64,000 nt of DNA from JACJXW01 sp964418125 (GTDB taxonomy: Bacteria > Bacteroidota > Bacteroidia > Chitinophagales > Saprospiraceae): assembly GCA_964418125.1 (NCBI GenBank), contig CAYQKY010000003.1:1-64000 (forward strand), given 5' to 3'. Positions 52,467 through 61,043 of the stretch are shown here, one piece after another. The number at the start of each line of letters is the position of its first letter. Position 1 is the stretch's first letter. Below the pieces are notes generated by a model that searched no databases, was not told the DNA's origin, and saw only the letters and a list, made by a program, of their open reading frames with translations. A program made the position numbers and the translations under genes.

Positions 52467-52620
52467 GCAGAAGGTTTTGTTTGGATGGCCGTAAAAATAG
52501 CAAAAAGTTATGGGACGGGAGTAAAGAAAGGGATGATGGATTGAAGGCATGAGGGAAAGAATATCGCCTGCCCGTGGCAACGCAATCAATCCTTCATTCC
52601 ATCATTCCTTCAATCCTTAG

Positions 52621-54177
52621 TTATAGTGGGTTCTGCTTTTGCTTTTCCAGCTCCAGCACCGCTCCAAGGGGGTATATCATGCGCCCGGTCTCTTTGGTGT
52701 TCCCCACTTTTTTCCCGGTCTCACTGATGATCTGGTAGGCTGTCCGGGTATCCAAATCCGGATCCAGGCTTTTAAGCAGTCCGACCAGCCCTGATACGTA
52801 GGGGGTGGCCATTGAGGTGCCGTTAAATGAGCTATACCGGTTGTTAGGTATGGTGGAATAAATATTTACGCCTGGGGCGGCGATACCCATTTCGAGGTTA
52901 GTGACATAGTTGGAAAAAACGGCACGGTTGAGCTGATCATCCAGAGCGCTGACGGCGATCACTCCGGGGACGCCGGCCGGGGCAAAGCTTCTGGCATCCC
53001 GGTTGGAGTTGCCGGCTGCTGCAATGACGATGGCTCCTTTTTTATTGGCATAATCAACCGCCTTCTGGTAAGCTCTTTCTTTAGTTTGATTGGAAAGCCC
53101 GCCCAGAGAAAGAGAAATCACGTCAACACCGGCGTCCGCCGCTTCCAGCATGCCTTTGATGATGGTTCTTTGTGACCCCATTCCGGATGCATTCAGGACC
53201 TTGATGCTGGTCACTTCAACGAACTGGTTATCTCTGGAAAAAGAGGCTACCCCTACCCCATTGTTAGAAACAGCGGCGGCAATACCGGCGCAATGCGTGC
53301 CATGGGCTTTGGGGTCATTATCATAAACTGCTTTGGTAGACCGGAAATTGCCTTTGATGTCTTCGTGTTCGGCATCTACCCCGGTGTCCAGAATGGCGAT
53401 CAATGCTTTGCGTTGGGGGGCCAGGCCTTCGTCTTCCAGGTAGGCAAAGAGTCTTTCAACTTCCATAGCCTCAAACCCCCACAAATGCTCCAGCCCCGGG
53501 TCATTGATGCCAAACTTTTTATTGATATTGGGGGTGCGCCTGGCAGGAATCGGGGTTACCGATACGGTTTCATTGGGCTCTACCCAATCTACTGTGTTTA
53601 CTCCCTGAAGTTCATTGATGATCTCTGCCAGATTGCCGGTATACTGTGGCGGAACGTCTACGGCGAAATAATCGTCCAACTCGGTAGCTTCGGGAAACTG
53701 GGGAGTAAAAGCCCTTTCCAGCTTCAGACTGTATTTCCTGGCTACTGTCGCCAGTGCCTCTTCTCCCGTTCCTTCAGCCAGTTCAACCAGTAATTCACCA
53801 GAGGGGTCATATTCTGCAACGGCCTCGGCCTGCCGGAGAAAGGTGCCAGCCATGAAGCTCTGGTGGTACCACCCCAGAGCAACAGCGGCAAAGATGCTGC
53901 CTAGTGCCAGCCATCTTTTATGGCTGGATAATATCTGAAAGGCCAGCCCGAAAACTGTCATCGCCACCAGGTCTCGAAAAAGGGTATTTAGTTTGACGCC
54001 CATTGAGGCTTCATGCAACAGTACGGACAGGATATAAATAGCAAAAGTACCAAAGAACAACGACTGAAAGATCCTGTTTTTTGCGTCATTTGTCCGGTAC
54101 AGGAACCAAAGCGCAAGGCTTGCGACGGCGCCTATAAATGCCAGGGAATAGATCATAATTCTCCTCTTTTCCTTCAT
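52621..54177 (-). CDS. Subtilisin-family (S8) serine protease with N-terminal membrane segments
   Basis: This 518-residue protein has about four hydrophobic segments in the first 115 residues: IYSLAFIGAVASLALWFLY, FQSLFFGTFAIYILSVLL, LVAMTVFGLAFQIL and WLALGSIFAAVALGWYHQSF. A propeptide-like region (about 120-225) precedes the S8 domain (about 260-505). The triad is complete: Asp in LIAILDTGVDAEHEDI, His in AHGTHCAGIAAAV and Ser in SFNGTSMATPYVSGLVGLL. The oxyanion asparagine lies in AIVIAAAGNSN. Most subtilases have one signal peptide; several membrane segments are unusual. It lies 154 bases upstream of the nuclease gene on the same strand. Confidence 0.92.
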   Translation of the reverse strand: MKEKRRIMIYSLAFIGAVASLALWFLYRTNDAKNRIFQSLFFGTFAIYILSVLLHEASMGVKLNTLFRDLVAMTVFGLAFQILSSHKRWLALGSIFAAVALGWYHQSFMAGTFLRQAEAVAEYDPSGELLVELAEGTGEEALATVARKYSLKLERAFTPQFPEATELDDYFAVDVPPQYTGNLAEIINELQGVNTVDWVEPNETVSVTPIPARRTPNINKKFGINDPGLEHLWGFEAMEVERLFAYLEDEGLAPQRKALIAILDTGVDAEHEDIKGNFRSTKAVYDNDPKAHGTHCAGIAAAVSNNGVGVASFSRDNQFVEVTSIKVLNASGMGSQRTIIKGMLEAADAGVDVISLSLGGLSNQTKERAYQKAVDYANKKGAIVIAAAGNSNRDARSFAPAGVPGVIAVSALDDQLNRAVFSNYVTNLEMGIAAPGVNIYSTIPNNRYSSFNGTSMATPYVSGLVGLLKSLDPDLDTRTAYQIISETGKKVGNTKETGRMIYPLGAVLELEKQKQNPL

Positions 54178-54267
54178 TAATAATTATCTTAAAAATACCG
54201 AAAAAAAAGGAAAGACAGGAAAATTTTGGGCCAAAGGAGTGGTTTTGTCGCCGGAAGAGGGAGTTTT

Positions 54268-54304
54268 GTTATTCGTTATTCGTTATTCGTTATTCGTTAT
54301 TCGG
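54268..54304 (+). repeat. Heptamer tandem repeat (GTTATTC)5
   Basis: GTTATTC is repeated about five times without interruption between a TTTT run and TCGGGATC. Short simple repeats of this kind vary in copy number by slippage. Confidence 0.9.
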
Positions 54305-54501
54305 GATCGTGGGCCTGTGTTCGCCTGAAGGGCTGTTTCACAGTTTGTTCATGGGATTTCAGTCCAGGTGCTTAGGCATTAAAATGGATACCGAAATACC
54401 GGGCCTCAACCAGCCAGGGGCTCCAGGCGTTTCTACATAAAACTGGGCGAAAGTATGCGTAATCTGTGACCGGAATTACATACCCGCGAGCTCATAATTT
54501 T

Positions 54502-54509
54502 TATTTTTG
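54502..54509 (+). promoter_or_regulatory. -7 element (TATTTTTG) before trxB
   Basis: TATTTTTG matches TAnnTTTG and lies 30 bases before the ATG at 54540. No TTG sits at the expected -33 distance. Confidence 0.6.
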
Positions 54510-54539
54510 CCTCCTGAAAATAAAAAAGCGAAAAATAAA

Positions 54540-55484
54540 ATGGCAGAAGGTATTGAAAGAGTAAAATGCCTGATCATCGGCTCCGGGCCGGCAGGCTATA
54601 CTGCAGCAGTCTACGCTGCGCGCGCAAACCTCGAACCGGTATTGTACACTGGCAAAGAGCCCGGAGGGCAGCTTATGATCACCACTGATGTGGAGAACTA
54701 CCCCGGATATCCGGATGGAATAATGGGGCCCCAGATGATGGAGGATTTCCGCAAGCAGGCCGAACGCTTCGGTACAGATGTGCGGTACGAAATGATAACT
54801 AAAGTCGACCTCACCGGCCCGGTACATAAGGCCTGGTCGGAAACAGGGCATGAGATCCACACTGACAGCCTCATTGTCTCAACAGGCGCCAGCGCCAAAT
54901 GGCTGGGCCTGGAATCCGAAAAGCGGCTGACTAATAAAGGCGTCTCCGCCTGCGCTGTGTGCGACGGGTTCTTTTTTCGGGGACAGGAAGTAGCAGTTGT
55001 GGGAGGAGGAGATACCGCCGCGGAAGAATCGCTCTACCTTTCCAAATTGTGCCCCACCGTCCACCTGCTGGTCCGGCGCGACGAAATGCGCGCTTCCAAG
55101 ATCATGCAGGAACGGGTCTACAATACGAAGAACATCAAGGTGCACTGGAACACCGAAGCTTTAGAGGTCATTGGTGAAAATGAGGTTGAAGGAATCCGTG
55201 TTGTCAATAACCAAACCCAGGAAAAGTCCGTCATTCCAGTAAAGGGCTTCTTTGTAGCCATCGGCCACAAACCCAATACCGATATTTTCGGGGGGTGGCT
55301 GAACATGGACGAAACCGGCTACATCCAGACCAACGGTAAAAGCACCAAAACCAATATTGCCGGTGTTTTTGCCAGTGGCGATGCTCAGGATAACGTCTAC
55401 CGCCAGGCGGTAACGGCAGCCGGCACCGGCTGTATGGCGGCCCTGGACGCCGAGCGCTACCTCACTGAGAAAGGTATAATTTAG
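54540..55484 (+). CDS. trxB: Thioredoxin-disulfide reductase
   Basis: This 314-residue flavoprotein passes electrons from NADPH to thioredoxin. It has an FAD site (CLIIGSGPAGYTAAVYAARANLEPVLYTG, starting near residue 10), the redox CAVC (C138 and C141, followed by DGFFFRGQEV), an NADPH site (VVGGGDTAAEESLYLSKL) and the C-terminal FAD motif FASGDAQDNVYRQAVTAAGTG. The ATG at 54540 fits the -7 element and the family start. The gene is followed by the inverted-repeat element at 55519-55587. Its length is typical of low-molecular-weight enzymes. Confidence 0.96.
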   Translation: MAEGIERVKCLIIGSGPAGYTAAVYAARANLEPVLYTGKEPGGQLMITTDVENYPGYPDGIMGPQMMEDFRKQAERFGTDVRYEMITKVDLTGPVHKAWSETGHEIHTDSLIVSTGASAKWLGLESEKRLTNKGVSACAVCDGFFFRGQEVAVVGGGDTAAEESLYLSKLCPTVHLLVRRDEMRASKIMQERVYNTKNIKVHWNTEALEVIGENEVEGIRVVNNQTQEKSVIPVKGFFVAIGHKPNTDIFGGWLNMDETGYIQTNGKSTKTNIAGVFASGDAQDNVYRQAVTAAGTGCMAALDAERYLTEKGII

Positions 55485-55518
55485 GGCCCTTCCCCGGCAG
55501 GGTTCGGGCCGAATCCGC

Positions 55519-55587
55519 AAAAATGGCTATATTGGCGTGCTTTCCCGTGGCTACTCACGCGGAAAACATGTTGATATAGCCATTTTT
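55519..55587. terminator. Bipartite hairpin between trxB and fba
   Basis: Outer arms of 14 bp are at 55519-55532 (AAAAATGGCTATAT) and 55574-55587, followed by a T-rich run. An inner hairpin pairs TTTCC-C-GTG (near 55541-55549) with CAC-G-c-GGAAA (near 55556-55565). The end is 23 bases before the fba ATG, so it may serve both as the trxB terminator and as a leader structure for fba. Confidence 0.7.
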
Positions 55588-55610
55588 TATTTTTAAACAA
55601 CCAGATTCCT

Positions 55611-56693
55611 ATGTCCACAGCAACCTCCACCCGCTTTAGAACCGGGGTTCTCCACGGAGATGAAATTACAGCACTTTTCAATTACGCCAATGAGAACAAC
55701 TTTGCACTGCCGGCGGTCAACGTCGTTGGCACCAATAGCATCAATGCCGTACTGGAAACAGCCCGGGACGTAAATTCCCCGGTCATTATCCAGTTCTCCA
55801 ATGGCGGCGCCGTTTTTACTGCCGGCAAGGGGTTGTCCAATGACAACCAGCGCGCAGGTATCCTCGGCGGCATCTCCGGCGCCATGCATGTACACACCAT
55901 GGCCAAAGCTTACGGAGTAACCGTCATCCTGCATACCGACCACTGCGCCCGCAAACTCCTGCCCTGGATAGACGGCCTGCTAGACGCCGGTGAAAAGTTC
56001 TACAAAAGCCGTGGATATCCGCTGTACAGCTCCCATATGCTCGACTTATCAGAAGAGCCCATAAAGGAAAATGTAGAGACCTGTGTGGAATACCTCAAAC
56101 GCATGGACCAAATCGGTATGACCCTGGAGATTGAACTGGGCGTTACCGGTGGAGAGGAAGACGGCGTCGACAATACCGGGATCGACAGCTCCCGCCTGTA
56201 CACCCAGCCGGAGGAAGTGGCCTACGCCTATGAAGCCCTGAGCAAAGTCAGCAACCGATTTACCATAGCCGCCGCCTTTGGCAATGTACACGGCGTATAC
56301 AAGCCCGGAAATGTTGAACTCAAGCCCATCATCCTGAAGAACTCCCAGGAACACGTCAAAGAGAAATTCGGAACTGGCGACAACCCCATCAATTTCGTCT
56401 TCCACGGTGGTTCCGGCTCCTCCCGTGAGGAGATCCGTGAGGCCATCAACTACGGTGCGATCAAAATGAATATCGATACCGACCTGCAGTGGGCCTTCTG
56501 GGATGGCGTCCGCAATTACTATGAGGACAAGCGTGAGTATATGCAGGCCCAGATCGGCAACCCGGAGGGCGACGATAAGCCCAATAAGAAATTCTACGAC
56601 CCGCGGGTATGGCTCCGCTCAGGAGAACAGTCCTTCAAAGCGCGCCTGAAGCAGGCGTTTGAAGACCTGAATTGCCTGAATAGAAATGAATGA
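55611..56693 (+). CDS. fbaA: Class II fructose-bisphosphate aldolase
   Basis: This 360-residue zinc-dependent aldolase splits or makes fructose 1,6-bisphosphate. It matches the class IIA (E. coli FbaA-like) branch in length and motifs: NFALPAVNVVGTNSINAVLETA, QFSNGGAVFTAGKGLSN and HTDHCARKLLPWIDGLL, which holds the catalytic aspartate and zinc histidine. Later come MTLEIELGVTGGEEDGVDN, the zinc-histidine region GNVHGVYKPGNVEL and FVFHGGSGSSREEI. YGAIKMNIDTDLQWAFWDGVRNYY completes the phosphate-binding region. It is used in glycolysis and gluconeogenesis in the cytosol. A strong hairpin follows at 56702-56753. Confidence 0.97.
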   Translation: MSTATSTRFRTGVLHGDEITALFNYANENNFALPAVNVVGTNSINAVLETARDVNSPVIIQFSNGGAVFTAGKGLSNDNQRAGILGGISGAMHVHTMAKAYGVTVILHTDHCARKLLPWIDGLLDAGEKFYKSRGYPLYSSHMLDLSEEPIKENVETCVEYLKRMDQIGMTLEIELGVTGGEEDGVDNTGIDSSRLYTQPEEVAYAYEALSKVSNRFTIAAAFGNVHGVYKPGNVELKPIILKNSQEHVKEKFGTGDNPINFVFHGGSGSSREEIREAINYGAIKMNIDTDLQWAFWDGVRNYYEDKREYMQAQIGNPEGDDKPNKKFYDPRVWLRSGEQSFKARLKQAFEDLNCLNRNE

Positions 56694-56701
56694 GTTTTGA
56701 T

Positions 56702-56753
56702 GCCCTTCCTTAAAAACAGCCTGAACTGAACCGGCCTGTTTTCAAGGAAGGGC
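56702..56753. terminator. Hairpin between fba and dnaG
   Basis: GCCCTTCCTT (56702-56711) pairs with AAGGAAGGGC (56744-56753) and, inside, AAAACAG (56713-56719) with CTGTTTT (56736-56742). It lies between two converging genes and lacks a long T tract, so it may be a weaker terminator or mRNA end barrier. Confidence 0.65.
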
Positions 56754-56794
56754 GCCTCTGACATGGGCTTCTCCACTTCCTTAAAAAGTATTCT

Positions 56795-58741
56795 TTACAG
56801 GACAACCGTTCCCAGTTCTTCGGCCAGTTGGTTGCGCATGGCCTTCAGTTTTTGGTCCAGCTTCAGGTAAGCCATGTAGTTATCCGACTTCTGCTCGAAG
56901 AGGAGTTTGACCTTCTCGGCATTCTGCAGGATCATCTTGTTCAACTTGCGAAGCTTAAATCGTTTGAGGGCCTGGGTGCTGTCCCTCACGAAATTTTCAT
57001 CCGGCATTTTCTGGGTGGTGAGAAAGATCTCCCACCGTTTCTCCCAGTTCTCGCTGTATTCGTAGGGGCTGCTGAGCAGGTTAATGGCCAGTTGGCGGAT
57101 GTCTTCGTCAATGTGGTTGAGGAAATAATCGGTGTTGACCGGCTCGTTGGCCAGCAGCCTGTCGTGGCAGTCCCGTACTACCTGTCCGTAAAGGGAATGG
57201 TCAAAATTGTCCAGGACGTCCTCGATATTGCTCAGAACATACTGGGCAACAGTGATATTATCCTCCGTATCGAAGACCTCCCCTCCCCCGGCGACCAGGA
57301 TGCGTATGATGTCCTTCTCCTGAAATTCATCACCGGTGGGCGTCTGCTTTTCCGGTGTTTTGGGTTGAGGAGCAGCGAAGACATCATCGGGCTGGGGCGC
57401 TTCTTCCCTCAGGCGGGCGCGGTTTTCTTCCTGCTGGCCTTTCCTGAATTTTTGCGCCACCACCTTATTGGCTTCATTGACCAGCAGTTGCTCATCTACT
57501 TCCATGATGCTGGCGCATTCCCGCACATAGAGCGACCGTTTCAGCGGGTCCGGTATCCGGGCGATGCTCTCGACGATTTCTTTGATCAGTTTGGCCTTTT
57601 TGATGGGGTCGCCGGCGGCTTCGTCCTGCAGCAGGCCGGCCTGGAACATGATGAAATCCTTCGCCTCCTGAGTAATGAAGTTCCGAAAGGCCTCTGTCCC
57701 CATCTTTTGCAGGTAGGAATCCGGATCTTCTCCTTCGGGCAGGAGGACGATCTTCACATTCAGCCCCTCTTCCAGTACCATGCCCAGGCCGCGAAGGGCA
57801 GCTTTGATACCGGCCAGGTCGCCATCGTAGAGGATCTTAATATTTTCAGTGTAGCGCTTGACCAACCGGATCTGTTCAACGGTTAGGGACGTCCCGGAAG
57901 AGGCCACCACATTTTCAATGCCAGCCTGATGAAGGGAAAGTACATCCGTATACCCTTCCACCAGGATACACTCGTCTTCCTTGCGGATGGAGCGCTTGGC
58001 AAAAAAGGCGCCGTAAAGTACCTTGCTCTTGTTGTAAATGTCCGTCTCCGGGGTATTGATGTATTTGGGCGCCTTGATGTCTTTGGTAAGGATACGCCCA
58101 CCGAAACCGATGACCTTACCTGAAAGGTTATGGATGGCGAACATCACGCGGTTGCGGAAAAAATCGCGTCCGTACTGGCTTGTCAGGCCCAGCTTTTTCA
58201 GTAACTCCAGATTATACCCTTTATGGGTAGCATTCAGGGTAAAGGCGTCTTTCTTATCCGGGGCAAAACCCAGGCCGAACTTCCGTATCACTTCCTCGCG
58301 GAAGCCGCGTTCCCGAAAGTAATTCAACCCGACGCTTTTTCCAATGTCGGTTTTGAACAACTGATCCTGATAATACTGCTTGGCATATTCATTGACCAGA
58401 TAGAGGCTCTCCTGATATTGCTGTTCTTCACGGGCCTCCTGGGACACCTCCGTTTCTTCCAGTTGGATTCCGTACTTTTTCGCGAGGTAACGGATCGCCT
58501 CCGGAAAGTCCATCTGCTCCAGTTCCATGATGAAATTCACGGCATCTCCCCCTTTGCCGCAGCCGAAGCACTTGTAAAAGCCCTTGGAAGGAGATACCGT
58601 AAAGGAGGGCGTCTTTTCCGCATGAAAAGGGCATAGCCCGATCATGTTTACTCCTCTTCGCTTGAGATTAACGAAATCCTGGACCACCTCCTCAATGCGG
58701 GCTGTTTCAATGACTTCCTCGACGCTTTTGGGTTTGATCAT
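56795..58741 (-). CDS. dnaG: DNA primase DnaG
   Basis: This 648-residue primase makes RNA primers for replication. The N-terminal zinc-binding domain is CHC2-type: C37, H40, C58 and C61 in CPFHAEKTPSF and YKCFGCGKGG. The core has FGLGFAPDKKDAFT, VIGFGGRIL and the TOPRIM motifs ECILVEGYTDVLSLHQAG and IKILYDGDLAGIKAALRGL. The C-terminal region (about 440-648) is helical and should bind DnaB, with an acidic-proline linker (APQPDDVFAAPQPKTPEKQTP). The ATG at 58741 (MIKPKSVEEV) is chosen over a longer in-frame start at 58795. Confidence 0.97.
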   Translation of the reverse strand: MIKPKSVEEVIETARIEEVVQDFVNLKRRGVNMIGLCPFHAEKTPSFTVSPSKGFYKCFGCGKGGDAVNFIMELEQMDFPEAIRYLAKKYGIQLEETEVSQEAREEQQYQESLYLVNEYAKQYYQDQLFKTDIGKSVGLNYFRERGFREEVIRKFGLGFAPDKKDAFTLNATHKGYNLELLKKLGLTSQYGRDFFRNRVMFAIHNLSGKVIGFGGRILTKDIKAPKYINTPETDIYNKSKVLYGAFFAKRSIRKEDECILVEGYTDVLSLHQAGIENVVASSGTSLTVEQIRLVKRYTENIKILYDGDLAGIKAALRGLGMVLEEGLNVKIVLLPEGEDPDSYLQKMGTEAFRNFITQEAKDFIMFQAGLLQDEAAGDPIKKAKLIKEIVESIARIPDPLKRSLYVRECASIMEVDEQLLVNEANKVVAQKFRKGQQEENRARLREEAPQPDDVFAAPQPKTPEKQTPTGDEFQEKDIIRILVAGGGEVFDTEDNITVAQYVLSNIEDVLDNFDHSLYGQVVRDCHDRLLANEPVNTDYFLNHIDEDIRQLAINLLSSPYEYSENWEKRWEIFLTTQKMPDENFVRDSTQALKRFKLRKLNKMILQNAEKVKLLFEQKSDNYMAYLKLDQKLKAMRNQLAEELGTVVL

Positions 58742-59198
58742 GGCGATGGGGTGAGTGGTTTGAATGAGTGAATGAGTGAGTTCTAAGGTAAGCATTTTAT
58801 CCGGAATATCTCATTATTTACACAAGCCCGGCAAGGGGTTTCTAAAAACAGAGCCTTAAGTCATTAAAGGATTGATTTTCAATATTTTACAAAGTTTTCC
58901 TTAACCAAATTGAAATATTATAACAAAACAATAACATTTTGGGATATAACTTCAGAAGGGGATTGAGCGTCTATACTAATGAGATCAAAAGCAAGCGAAT
59001 TTTCGCAAAAGCCAAAGGAACATAATGCCTTTTACAGGCAAACGAGCTAATGGGTGTTCTCATAGTGTGTGGGCTGCCCCGTCGCCTTTACAGGATGTGC
59101 GGGGCAGTTTTTTTTCATTATTTCACAGTTTCATTGTTCTACTGTTTCAATGAGCTGCCATGAAACCAGGAATCCAGGAAGCAATGGAACCATGAAAC
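58742..59198. other. Intergenic region between dnaG and yebC holding a predicted small RNA
   Basis: Both flanking genes are on the minus strand. No protein gene was found. The AT-rich first part (58800-58940) probably contains promoters. The rest holds the predicted + strand RNA described separately (58941-59117). Confidence 0.6.
58941..59117 (+). ncRNA. Predicted structured small RNA with its own terminator
   Basis: A + strand intrinsic terminator, CTGCCCCG (59074-59081) with CGGGGCAG (59100-59107) followed by nine Ts, has no + strand protein gene before it. Upstream, 58972-58984 pairs with 59058-59069 in a 12-bp helix with one bulged A and two G-T pairs. Inside this helix are two small hairpins, GCGA/TCGC (58995-59006) and GCCT/AGGC (59027-59039), giving a multi-branch fold. 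The transcript start is uncertain, near 58941-58960. It does not look like tmRNA, RNase P or SRP RNA. A 6S-type RNA is possible but not shown. Confidence 0.6.
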
Positions 59199-59954
59199 CT
59201 ACTCCTCCAGCGCCGCCTCCAGTTCTTCCGTCATCTCCAGGTTGTGGAAGACATTCTGTACATCATCGTCTTCCTCCAGGTTTTCGATCAGGTTCAGGGC
59301 AGCCTTAGCCTCCGAGAGGTTGAGCGTAGTGGTGGTTGTAGGAAAACGTTCCAGGTTAGCGCTTTTAGGCTCTATGTTCAACTCTTCGAGTTTCTTTTGC
59401 ATATTGCCAAAGTCGGTAAAATCTACGGTAATGGTGATCTCTCCCGTTTCTTCATCCACTTCCAGGTCTTCGGCGCCGCCGTCAATCAATTCCAGTTCCA
59501 GTTCTTCCAGGTTGTGCCCCCCCTTTTCGATGATGAAAATGCCTTTGCGTTCGAAAAGGAAATCTACGGAGCCGGAAGTGGCGAGGTTCCCCCCTCCTTT
59601 GCTGAAAATTGACCGCACACTGGAGACGGTGCGCTTGAGGTTGTCGGTAGTACATTCTACAAAAACGGCTACCCCACCGGGGGCATAACCTTCGTAGGCC
59701 GGTTGATGAAGGTCGCCGCTTCCAGACTCCAGCGCCTTTTTGATAGCCCTTTCAACATTTTCCTTGGGCATATTGACCCCTTTGGCGTTGGCTACTGCCA
59801 ACCGGAGGCGCGGGTTGAAGTCCGGGTCGCCACTCCCCCCTTCTTTTACGGCTACGGTAATTTCTTTGATGATCCGGCTAAACATTTTTGAGCGTTTGGC
59901 GTCCGCAGCGCCTTTTTTTCGCTTGATCTTTGACCATTTATTGTGTCCTGCCAT
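59199..59954 (-). CDS. yebC: YebC/PmpR family translation or regulatory factor
   Basis: This 251-residue cytosolic protein has the family start MAGHNKWSKIKRKKGAADAKRSKMFSRIIKEI. Next come GGSGDPDFNPRLRLAVANAKGVNMPKENVERAIKKA, EGYAPGGVAVFVECTTDNLKRTVSSVRSIFSKGGGNLATSGSVDFLFERKG and a C-terminal domain rich in Glu. YebC-type proteins were described as DNA-binding regulators. Related factors (TACO1, YeeI) help ribosomes through difficult, proline-rich stretches, so the exact role here is open. Length is normal. The start is the first ATG, with no Shine-Dalgarno. Confidence 0.95.
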   Translation of the reverse strand: MAGHNKWSKIKRKKGAADAKRSKMFSRIIKEITVAVKEGGSGDPDFNPRLRLAVANAKGVNMPKENVERAIKKALESGSGDLHQPAYEGYAPGGVAVFVECTTDNLKRTVSSVRSIFSKGGGNLATSGSVDFLFERKGIFIIEKGGHNLEELELELIDGGAEDLEVDEETGEITITVDFTDFGNMQKKLEELNIEPKSANLERFPTTTTTLNLSEAKAALNLIENLEEDDDVQNVFHNLEMTEELEAALEE

Positions 59955-60056
59955 ACTAAAAAATCATTTTATCTAACTTCATTCATCCGGCAGTTTCGTA
60001 TACTGAAACAGACAACTGGACTGCCGGCGCATAATCACTGGGGAAAATACAAAATT

Positions 60057-61043
60057 TCACTCAGACCTGGGGCTTCCTTCCTGAGGTACTTCCGGTTTTT
60101 CCACGATGAAAAATTTAGCCGATTTCGGCGTGTATTGCAAGGTCTCTACAAAATCCGGCTTTTGAGTGATCACGATGGGGACGCTATTGTTCGGAGAATT
60201 GGCAGATACCCCGTTGAGGTCTACTTCAGCGATAAAATCCCGAAAGGATACAGAGTCATAACGGCTGAGCCCGAGCTTACAGCTTACGGTGATCTTTTCG
60301 GGAAAGATGCGCAGGCTGTCGGGAGCATTTTTTATCACCAGAGGAACGTACATGGTTTTTTCGGTAAAAGGCTCTACCTGTATTTTGGCCTCTACCTGTT
60401 TTATGGAAAGCGAGAGCTCAGGTGCTGGCTGCTTCAGTTGCATAACCTGGGTAACATTAGCCCTGAGGTTGGGGAAGTACACCGAATCGGTAGGCCATTG
60501 TTCTATGGCAGACACCAGGGAGGCAGGCCCCGTTATTTCTACCGAATCAGGGCTGACTTCAACTGGTGCTTTAAGGTGGTGTTCCGGAACAAAGCTCAGG
60601 CTGTCCCGGATAACGACCGGCACCAGTTTGGATGCCTTGGCCTCCAGGTTGAGGTTAAGGTTCTCGGGGTTGATCTCCAGGATGTTGATATCATCGGAGT
60701 GCAGGTTCTGCAGGATGTCAGAACGCAACTGTGCCCGATTCAGGTGGAGGTGGCTTATCCCGGACATATCGTAGGATAGCCTTACCTGCCGGCTGGCAAA
60801 GGATTCGAATACAAGGTCCCATCCCGTGCCTTCGAGCTGAACGGTCATGTTCTCGGGAGCTACGGTGGAAAGGGCTTTGTCAGAAGGGACTTCAAACTGA
60901 AAGTAGACCGGCTTCTCCGTCCGGTAGGTTTGCGAGAGCTTGATCAATAACCAGAAGACAAAGGCTATCCCAATGCAGGCAAGAAGGGTAGCCCTGTCTT
61001 CTTTGATCTTGATCGTAAATGCTTTTCTATTTATCCTTATCAT
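60057..61043 (-). CDS. ybbR: YbbR-domain protein (CdaR-like)
   Basis: This 328-residue protein has one N-terminal membrane helix (about 19-38, TLLACIGIAFVFWLLIKLS) and YbbR-type beta repeats in the periplasmic part (about 50-310). It contains PVYFQFEVPSDKALSTVAPENMTVQLEGTGWDLVFESFASRQVRLSYDM, DSVEITGPASLVSAIEQWPTD and later related units. In Firmicutes, CdaR controls diadenylate cyclase. In Bacteroidota the gene usually lies next to yajC, as here, and its role is unclear. The start overlaps the end of yajC by 17 bases, which suggests translational coupling. Confidence 0.88.
   Translation of the reverse strand: MIRINRKAFTIKIKEDRATLLACIGIAFVFWLLIKLSQTYRTEKPVYFQFEVPSDKALSTVAPENMTVQLEGTGWDLVFESFASRQVRLSYDMSGISHLHLNRAQLRSDILQNLHSDDINILEINPENLNLNLEAKASKLVPVVIRDSLSFVPEHHLKAPVEVSPDSVEITGPASLVSAIEQWPTDSVYFPNLRANVTQVMQLKQPAPELSLSIKQVEAKIQVEPFTEKTMYVPLVIKNAPDSLRIFPEKITVSCKLGLSRYDSVSFRDFIAEVDLNGVSANSPNNSVPIVITQKPDFVETLQYTPKSAKFFIVEKPEVPQEGSPRSE

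Larger units (their letters stand above)
54178..54539. other. Intergenic region between the subtilase and trxB
   Basis: These 362 bases contain the heptamer repeat (54268-54304) and the trxB -7 element (54502-54509). No gene was found, and nothing was seen at about 54310-54490. Confidence 0.5.

Noticed and set aside
58941..59117. tmRNA, RNase P or SRP RNA as identity of the predicted small RNA
   Set aside because: No tRNA-like ends or tag frame, too short for RNase P, and no SRP tetraloop motif.
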